DNA of 64,000 nucleotides from Salvia splendens (lineage: Eukaryota > Streptophyta > Magnoliopsida > Lamiales > Lamiaceae). Below, one piece after another: positions 57,752 to 64,000 of this stretch. Both the position numbers and the translations under genes were made by a program. Each line of letters opens with the position of its first letter. Positions within the stretch are counted from its first letter, which is position 1. Where the stretch lies: positions 17,787,514 to 17,851,513 of the forward strand of contig NC_056050.1 of assembly GCF_004379255.2 (NCBI RefSeq), in the 5' to 3' direction. The notes below the pieces were generated by a model, which searched no databases, was not told the origin of the DNA, and was given only the letters and a program-made list of their open reading frames with translations.

Positions 57752-58806
57752 ATGTCGCTAGCCTTGGCCAAGGTGGCCTCCCCTTTCTCCGGCTACAGAG
57801 TTGGGAATTTGAGGATTTTTTTTTTCATGTCAGCATTAATTAGATGTGTATAGATATTAAAATGCTTGCTTGATTGTGACTATTGGGGGTGGGAATTTGA
57901 GGATTTTTTTTTTCATGTCAGCATTAATTAGATGTGTATAGATATTAAAATGCTTGCTTGATTGTGACTATTGGGGGTAGTAAATTACTAACATTTTGTA
58001 TTTTCACAGGCCATGCCAATAAGTCATCCACCACCGTTAGATGAAGGCCTTACTCCAAAAGTAAGTTGCTAAATTTATTTAAGTCGACAAGCTAGAGAAG
58101 CCATGATTAGAAAATATTCAGAAAATAAAGTTTGAGATCGATTTCATGCAGGAGTTGGAGGGGAAATTAAAAGAGAATTTCAAGCGAGAATTCAATGATT
58201 CTATGTCAACAACAATTGTTCAACTTGTGGATATACCCTCTAACCTGTGTGTAATTGACACTCTTCAAAGGTTGGGAGTCGACTATTACTTCCAATCCGA
58301 AATCGACACTATTCTATAGAGCACACACATGTAAGTAAATAATTTATTTTGTTCTTTAGTTAAGACAAAAGCGATCATATTTTTCATTTTTTTCCTATAT
58401 TATCTTATCCTCTATTTTCTTATCTACTATATATCTGGTTTAATTTCCATGATCAAACAGGTTGTGGCAACAAAAACACAAAATTATGTTTTCCAATGTT
58501 ACTACTCATGCAATGACATTTAGACTTTTGCGAGTTAAAGGATATGAAATTTCCTCAAGTACCAACAATTCATTCATTTTATGCACATTATTGCACATCT
58601 TAGAGGAACTTGCACCATATGATAATCAAGACGGCGTTAGCCAGCAAAAAGTTGACGTGGCAACGGATATCGAGCTTTACAGAGCAGCGCATGAGAGAAT
58701 ATACGAAGAAGAGACCAGTCTTGAGAATATACTTGCTTGGACTACCACTTTTCTCAACCACCAGTTGCATAGTAACTCCATTCCTGATAAGAAATTTCAC
58801 AAATTG
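57752..58806 (+). pseudogene. kaurene-synthase-like diterpene synthase (KSL1/miltiradiene-synthase type), truncated
   Basis: Four exons fit with phase: 57752-57799 (MSLALAKVASPFSGYR, plastid transit start), 58010-58060, 58152-58330 and 58461-58806. Recognisable motifs are DIPSNLCVIDTLQRLGVDYY, FQSEIDTIL, TTHAMTFRLLRVKGYEISS and ELYRAAHERIYEEETSLENI, ending NSIPDKKFHKL before a donor-like GTCAGT. This is the N-terminal beta domain of a TPS-e/f class I diterpene synthase, in mints the step from copalyl diphosphate to miltiradiene or kaurene in plastids. A TAG at 58317-58319 replaces the conserved residue after SEIDTIL, a short segment is missing after EISS, and all later exons with the DDxxD active site are absent. 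Therefore non-functional. The copia array ends 76 bp upstream. Confidence 0.85.
57803..57978. repeat. 88-bp tandem duplication in intron 1 of the KSL pseudogene
   Basis: Units 57803-57890 and 57891-57978 both run GGGAATTTGAGG...GACTATTGGGGGT and look identical. The first unit overlaps the probable exon 1 donor site (GT at 57800). A recent local duplication. Confidence 0.85.
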
Positions 58807-59159
58807 GTCAGTTCTTAATTAAAGTATGTGAGTGAATAATGTAGAAGAGACTATCTACTATATTATTTTCTCTTTTACTTTACTTTCTCTCCACTTTAAC
58901 TATGTATTTTTTTAAAACACATGTGAAAAAGAACTGTGTCATATTCTTAGCTGGGACGGAGGGTAGTATATGTTTACGTGTTATGTAGAAATGATAATTG
59001 GAAAACAATATGGCAAAAGGTAAGTGTGAGTTGGAAAACGATATAAAATGTATATTTTCAGGTGTTACGTAGAAATTATAATTTTTCACGAGCAAGATGA
59101 AATTTTTTTTTACTATGATACGGTATTGATGTGATAATATTTTCATGCTTTTTGCACCT

Positions 59160-59164
<5 letters not shown>

Positions 59165-59206
<42 letters not shown>

Positions 59207-59519
59207 ATGTATTCATTTCCTTTTTTATCTTTTGTTTTTTGTTCTTTTTAATCTCAACCCCACGATTTTGTCATCCGACGGTTAGATTGGTGCCACGTGT
59301 CATTTAATAATGCAGATTTTCAGTTGAATAATACACACCGACTAATAATGCACAATTATAGTGTAATAATGCAGATTTTCAATTGAATAATGCACACCGA
59401 CTAATAATGCACCATTATAGTGTAATAATGCAGATCATCTGGACAGTTGATGAATGAGATCTAACGGCCCATATTAAGAAGAATAAAAGATCTAAGGGAT
59501 TAATAGGACAATAACGCTC

Positions 59520-59562
<43 letters not shown>
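59165..59562. repeat. microsatellite-bounded repeat block, Micron-like
   Basis: (AT)20 at 59165-59204 and (AT)20 at 59522-59562 flank a 317-bp block. Both microsatellites are followed on the right by GGATGTATTCATTTCCTTTT, so a related sequence starts after each. The block contains a 59-bp tandem duplication (59306-59364, 59365-59423; AATAATGCAGATTTTCA...). Elements lodged in (TA)n are known from rice as Micron; membership here is inference. Confidence 0.5.
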
Positions 59563-59565
<3 letters not shown>

Positions 59566-60263
59566 GGATGTATTCATTTCCTTTTCCCATATTTCCTCTT
59601 ATTTCCTTCTTGATCTTAGCCATTGATTTCCTGTATCCAATGGCCTAAATTAGTGTGTTTAATCATTTAATTTAATGATTAAAAAAACAAAAAGGGCTAA
59701 ATTGGTAATCAATAATTTGGTTGGTTATGGCAACTTCCTAAATTTACTCCAACTCAATCTTCACGGTTATTATTCCTTACCAAACGCCACTGACGTGAAT
59801 TTCTCCATTCTACCTCTCTACAATTGATTTCATCGCTCAGGCAATCTTTGCAATTATCGGTTCTCCGTTAACGCTTCCTCTGTGTTACTATTGTTTGTTG
59901 CCGGTGTCGTAGAGATCATTGTTCTCTCTATAATGGAATAAGGTAATTAAACGCCGCCTTCCTTTGTTTATGTATCGGTTGTGTTAATAACAATTACGAT
60001 CAGTTCGATCAGTCGCTCGATGTTGAGCAAGTCCGATTAGTCAGATTAATCGCTCGTTGTGTATGTATCGGTTGTGTTTTAACATGTCGCCCATTTTTTA
60101 GTATTTGGCCTATACATTTCGTGTAATGGTTTAGGGTTGCCCAATTCTGGGGGATAGGGGTGTAGTATAGGTTGAGAAACATAACTGCTACGGAGGACCG
60201 CGTGTATGAGACAATTATCAAGGGTTAAGATATCGGCCTGGCTAGGGTGTAGTTTAAAACCAT

Positions 60264-60672
60264 ACGAATAATGCACCACATGGTAACGAGTAATGGATAT
60301 TGTTGACTATATAATGCTCAATATGTGAACTGCAATGCATACGAATAAGATGTGTCGTGTTTCGTTGTTTGGCACACGGTCCTTGTTTATCCTAAGGGTT
60401 TAATAAGTTGAGGGGCTATGGTTTAGTACGTACACATTAATAACGAATTGAAAGCGTCTATGAATGCTAACATCAGGAAATCACATAAATAACGAATAAT
60501 GCACCAAATTGTAACACGCCTTGGATATTATTGACTATATAATGCACAATATGTGAATTGCAATGCATACGAATAAGATGTACCGTGTTACGATGTTTGG
60601 CACACGTTTCTTGTTTCCACTAAGGGTTTAATAAACTTAGGGGCTAGGGTGCAGTACGTAAACATTAATAAC
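60264..60672. repeat. two 180-bp direct repeats
   Basis: Units 60264-60442 and 60492-60672 share ACGAATAATGCACCA, TTGACTATATAATGC, GCAATGCATACGAATAAGAT and TAAGGGTTTAATAA, diverged by roughly 15 percent by eye. The AATAATGCACC word also appears in the 59205-59521 block and at 61300-61450, linking these pieces to one repeat family. Confidence 0.7.
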
Positions 60673-60823
60673 AACGTTCAAAAATAGTGTGTGTCTGAGT
60701 TATACATCATTAACGTATTATGTAATGTTAATGTATTACATATTAAAGTTATTCTTACGTCCGGTATGTGTCAGAACATGAAATACCATGTATGCATTTG
60801 CTGATTTCTTGTTTTTTTTACAG

Positions 60824-61041
60824 TGGTGGTTGTACCTGAGTGTACTTCGGAGTTTTATGGTATGGTAAGGCCTGAAGTAGTTGAGGTCCATCCTCTGGAT
60901 GTCGTGAAGACCAAGGGCCACACTAGTAGCTCAGCGAGCCGTCTTATTTCGAAGAGAGAGAAGGCTATAAAGGATGCGACTAGGCCTCTTAGACGGTGTA
61001 AGGCGTGCGATGAGATGGGTCATCCCGACTCCAGGAACTGA
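60824..61041 (+). pseudogene. C-terminal exon of a FAR1/MULE-transposase-type protein
   Basis: An acceptor TTTTTTTACAG precedes 60824. About 72 codons with PECTSEFYGMVRPEVVEVHP and then a zinc-knuckle start RRCKACDEMGHPDSRN, the form seen at the C-terminus of FAR1-related and Mutator-like transposases (CxxC, H, C). The codon for the last cysteine is TGA (61039-61041); beyond it the frame continues PLLKEMAMEKETRKGKRP to a TGA at 61099-61101, as expected of the family. No upstream FAR1 or transposase domain is present. A fragment, either a gene remnant or cargo of the surrounding repeat family. Confidence 0.65.
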
Positions 61042-61101
61042 CCATTGCTTAAAGAGATGGCGATGGAGAAAGAGACGCGTAAGGGCAAGAGGCCAGCTTG
61101 A

Positions 61102-62060
61102 GTCAGTTTCGCTAAACACAACATCACTGATTTTTTTCGGTTCTAGTCGTCTTGTTATTCGCATGGTTGACATAGTATTCCACGTGTTAACAGCTTCTTT
61201 CTTGCATTAGTACATTGTTTTCGTTCATCATTGGATTCTATATCTTCAATTACTCTGTATTACTGTTAGATTAGCTCAGTGAAGTAACAATGTGCATATT
61301 GACACTTCGTAATGCGTACAACATTCAACATAATGACAACTTCTCGATGCATAATGCATGAGATCAATCAAATAATGCACATATCTATATCTCATTCACC
61401 ACTTTTCCCACACCCGCTAATAGACAGACACATAATGCAAAATAATTAGCAAACAATGCATCCCAGAACACCAATAATGTAAAATTTTAATTGCCTGATG
61501 TGCACTTTGATGATTAACTGATTTGATCTCCAATGTAAAAAAGAAAATATAAAACTAAAAACACATGGCTGATAATGATAAAAACAACAACTCACCCATA
61601 TATTCAATAAATCTAACAATGCCTAATACATTGCAAATACTGACAACTAGATGATACATAACACTCGGACTCAATCAACTAACGAGCACTTTTTTCACGA
61701 CCGCCCATACTAGGGACGATAAAAATGACAACTCACAAGGACAACAGTTTATGAAAGCTTAATTACCTTAAAGGAATAATATTTTTGGTTCATTAAAAGC
61801 TTAGACAACAAATTTTTAGTGTAAAGAACTTAATGTTATAAATTTATTATTAATTAGCAACGACTTAATACAAAAAGGTTTTTCAAAATAAGCAGCGGAG
61901 AAAATAAACAAAACAATTACCTTCCAAAAGAAAACATTTGGTTTAGTTCACGAGAAACCATTTTAGAGAACCAAGGTAAACATCAGATTAAAGCCTAACA
62001 CAATTAAACATGCTCAAACACAGTACGAAATGGAATAAAGTCTTGAGGCCTAGTTCAAAA
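61102..62060. other. AT-rich region with AATGCA-word repeats
   Basis: No coding sequence recognised. 61300-61500 contains several ATAATGCAC/AATAATGCACA words shared with the blocks to the left. The part from about 61730 grades into LTR-like sequence. Confidence 0.4.
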
Positions 62061-62700
62061 ATATAGCAGCGGAACTAAGGTTTTAAGAGAGTCGAGGATA
62101 ACGCCTATGTATGAAGACACAACGCATCCTAAGTTCTTGGGCCAACTCAACATCCTCCGCAACATCCCACTCAACCTGCACATAAATAAAAAGAATATGC
62201 AGGGCTGAGTACTTGTTGTACTCAATGGGCTCATGCCGAAAACATTTTAATATAGTTATGTCATCCATACCAGTGATCTCGAGTTTCATATGTAGTAAGA
62301 AATATCACGAGAACACAAAAATACTTCAAAGTCTGGCCAGACAATTTATCTCCCCACTTTTCTTATCAATTCATCAATCACAATCATCATATCACAGTGC
62401 GACGAAAGTGTGGCCACACTATTCGCCCATGAGACCGGCCGACTAGCAAGGACGACTCACGATCCCACCAGTGTACACGGCCTGATAGGGTTTGCGGCCC
62501 TACTCAGACCCGAATTCGTTTCACAACACAACCATATAGCCTAACGGAGCAAGCTCAGACGAACTAGGCATCAGGCAACAATCTCACAAACAAAATAACA
62601 TGGCATGACATAATAAGTTAAACCACCCTTATAACACCACATCGTATTTTCGGAAAATAAAGAGATATGAAAAAGAAAGCCCACCTCGTTTGCTTAAACA
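62060..62700 (-). mobile_element. diverged LTR fragment related to the LARD LTR
   Basis: Shares ordered words with LARD LTR positions 20870-21450: GCGGAA near the start, GCAGGGCTGAGTACTTG, CTCATGCCGAAAACATTTTA, GAGACCGGCCGA, CAGACCCGAATTCG, AAAGCCCACCTCGTTTG. The intervening sequence is strongly diverged. No partner LTR or target duplication is visible, so its true limits are unknown. An older relative of the same LTR family. Confidence 0.7.
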
Positions 62701-62946
62701 ATTCAATATCCACTTAAGGCAACCCTGGTTCCTTGTGCTCACGTACACACAATAACCCTTGCCAAACCACGGTACAAATCAGCCTTCCATCATTTCACAT
62801 TATCATGCATGTCCTATCGTTCTTTTTATCATTCTCTTAAATTTACCCATCCCAACATTCATCAACATAAGGAAGACATGCCATAATATTTCTCAACGTG
62901 TCACACATAATTCATACATGCATCCTATAATTCACTCAAACTTGGC

Positions 62947-64000
62947 TGATGAGTCTCGTTCTCGACCTTGGTTACTGGTCAGTATAAGGTGCTTTATTGG
63001 ATAATATCTGTAAAATAGTTGTTAAAGTGTGCAGGTTGAAGTACTAAATCAGGAGAAAAGGTTCAGAACGAATTCGAGTGAAAAAGCTGCGAAAAGTGTG
63101 CAAACTGGTTAGTATGAGCAGAAAATACGCAAACTGGTCAGGATGGATGCTACAGAACTGGACACGAGAAGAAAGGACTTGCTTGGAATAATCACCTATC
63201 TAAAGAAGGGTAAAATTGTCATTCCACATGAAGAGAAAGCCCTAGAAATTAGGGCAAGCCACCCTATAAATAGAAGCTGAACATAAAGAAAAGGGAGGAA
63301 TTTTTACACCACTTCACTTAGGACTTATCATCACTACTACATCACTTTTGAGGAGAATAGCTCGACTAGCTCTTAGTTCAATCTTTTACTTGCTTTGTTT
63401 TTAAGATTTCTTAGTTTAAGTACTTGTTTTTGCTTGCCTTTGACTTGGATTCCAGTAGCTACTTAGTTGGAACATCTTTTGGGTGATAATCTTGAATGCA
63501 ATGAAGTTTATTGTGGTTTTATTTTGTGTTTCAGCTTGCTTATTATCTCTTTCTGCCTAGTAGCTAGATCTGGTAGTTTTACGTTGATTTCTGTTGTTTA
63601 AGTGCTTGAATCTGCTGTGCTTAGTTAGATCTAGGTTTTCTTGGAGTGTTTACAAGTTTTAATCCGGTTAAGTTCCTCAAAAAATGCATGGAATTCATTT
63701 CTGCTTGTTTCTGTCACCCTGTCCCGCTGACCAGTTTGCGTAGATCTCGGTTTTCTTAGCTTTCGTTCTTGATTTCAAGTTAAATATTGCATTTACGAAT
63801 TTTCAAGCTTGATCATTCATCAATGGAGTTTGTTAGATCTTGTTTGTTTAGCTTGGTGAAGAAGATAATGTCACAATCAAAGAATGAGACCACTTGTGTT
63901 GCTTTTGTTGCTTTTTGCTTTTGTACTTGCACTCTTTCAGCTTTTCTGCACACCCAGGAGACAGTCTGCCAGCATGTCCTTTGATTCTCTTTACCTTTTG
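62947..64000 (+). mobile_element. third Athila-like LTR, cut by the window edge
   Basis: Begins TGATGAGTCTCG and matches the reverse complement of the Athila-1 LTR from its end, for example ACTGGTCAGTATAAGGTGC, GCTACAGAACTGGACACGAG and the TATA box CCCTATAAATAGAAG at 63265. Plus orientation. About 1054 of roughly 1590 bp are in the window. It is more diverged from the Athila-1 LTRs than those are from each other, and could be a solo LTR or the start of a full element. Confidence 0.9.

Larger units (their letters stand above)
58807..60823. other. repeat-rich region with no intact gene
   Basis: Holds the right end of a Stowaway MITE (GGGACGGAGGGTAGTA near 58955), two AT microsatellites, a block between them, and a pair of 180-bp repeats. 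No exon continuing the diterpene synthase could be found. Confidence 0.5.

Noticed and set aside
57752..58806. Functional diterpene synthase
   Set aside because: In-frame TAG at 58317, a short internal loss and absence of all exons with the catalytic DDxxD domain.
59165..59562. Helitron
   Set aside because: No TC start, CTRR end or 3' hairpin could be identified at the block edges.

Overview
The window is plant nuclear DNA, most likely from the mint family (Lamiaceae, Salvia-like). Evidence for this is intron-containing genes with GT-AG splicing, many plant MITEs, copia and Athila-type retrotransposons, and a broken kaurene-synthase-like gene whose exons read like the miltiradiene-synthase (KSL1) type of diterpene synthase known from mints. 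The species is an inference. No rRNA, tRNA, CRISPR or bacterial-type feature was seen.

Left part (1-13312): one apparently intact gene, a seven-exon neprosin-family secreted protein (674-4259). It is followed by AT-rich DNA carrying small DNA transposons: a 1.29 kb Mutator-like element with 9-bp target-site duplications, two Stowaway MITEs and a 0.79 kb hAT-like element. It also holds a very young, internally deleted copia element (7959-10398) with near-identical LTRs and TTGGC target-site duplications.

Middle part (13313-57676): one tandem copia array on the minus strand, with four LTRs alternating with three internal gag-pol regions. Two Athila-like (Ty3/gypsy) elements have inserted into it. 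Athila-1 (minus, 14821-31512, TSD ATTAT) sits in internal region 1 and Athila-2 (plus, 38022-46606) in internal region 2. Both encode gag but no recognisable protease, reverse transcriptase or integrase. Athila-1 gag is itself split by a second tandem LTR array (20652-29222), made of three 1901-bp LTRs and two identical 1434-bp non-coding internal regions within a single ATCAT duplication. Its middle LTR is a mosaic of the two outer ones, which is direct evidence of unequal LTR-LTR recombination. The order of events read from nesting is: copia array, then Athila-1 and Athila-2, then the non-coding element inside Athila-1.

Right part (57677-64000): a truncated kaurene-synthase-like pseudogene whose ATG lies 76 bp from the end of the copia array; a microsatellite-bounded repeat block; the last exon of a FAR1/MULE-type gene with a stop at the last zinc-knuckle cysteine position; a diverged relative of the non-coding element's LTR; and the start of a third Athila-like LTR (plus, 62947 to window end).

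The most unusual signals are the two tandem LTR arrays, three stem-loops conserved in order between the two gag-only Athila elements, and a palindrome-like 10-mer (ACTGGTCAGT/ACTGACCAGT) scattered densely through those elements. All comparisons were made by eye, so divergence counts are minimum counts.
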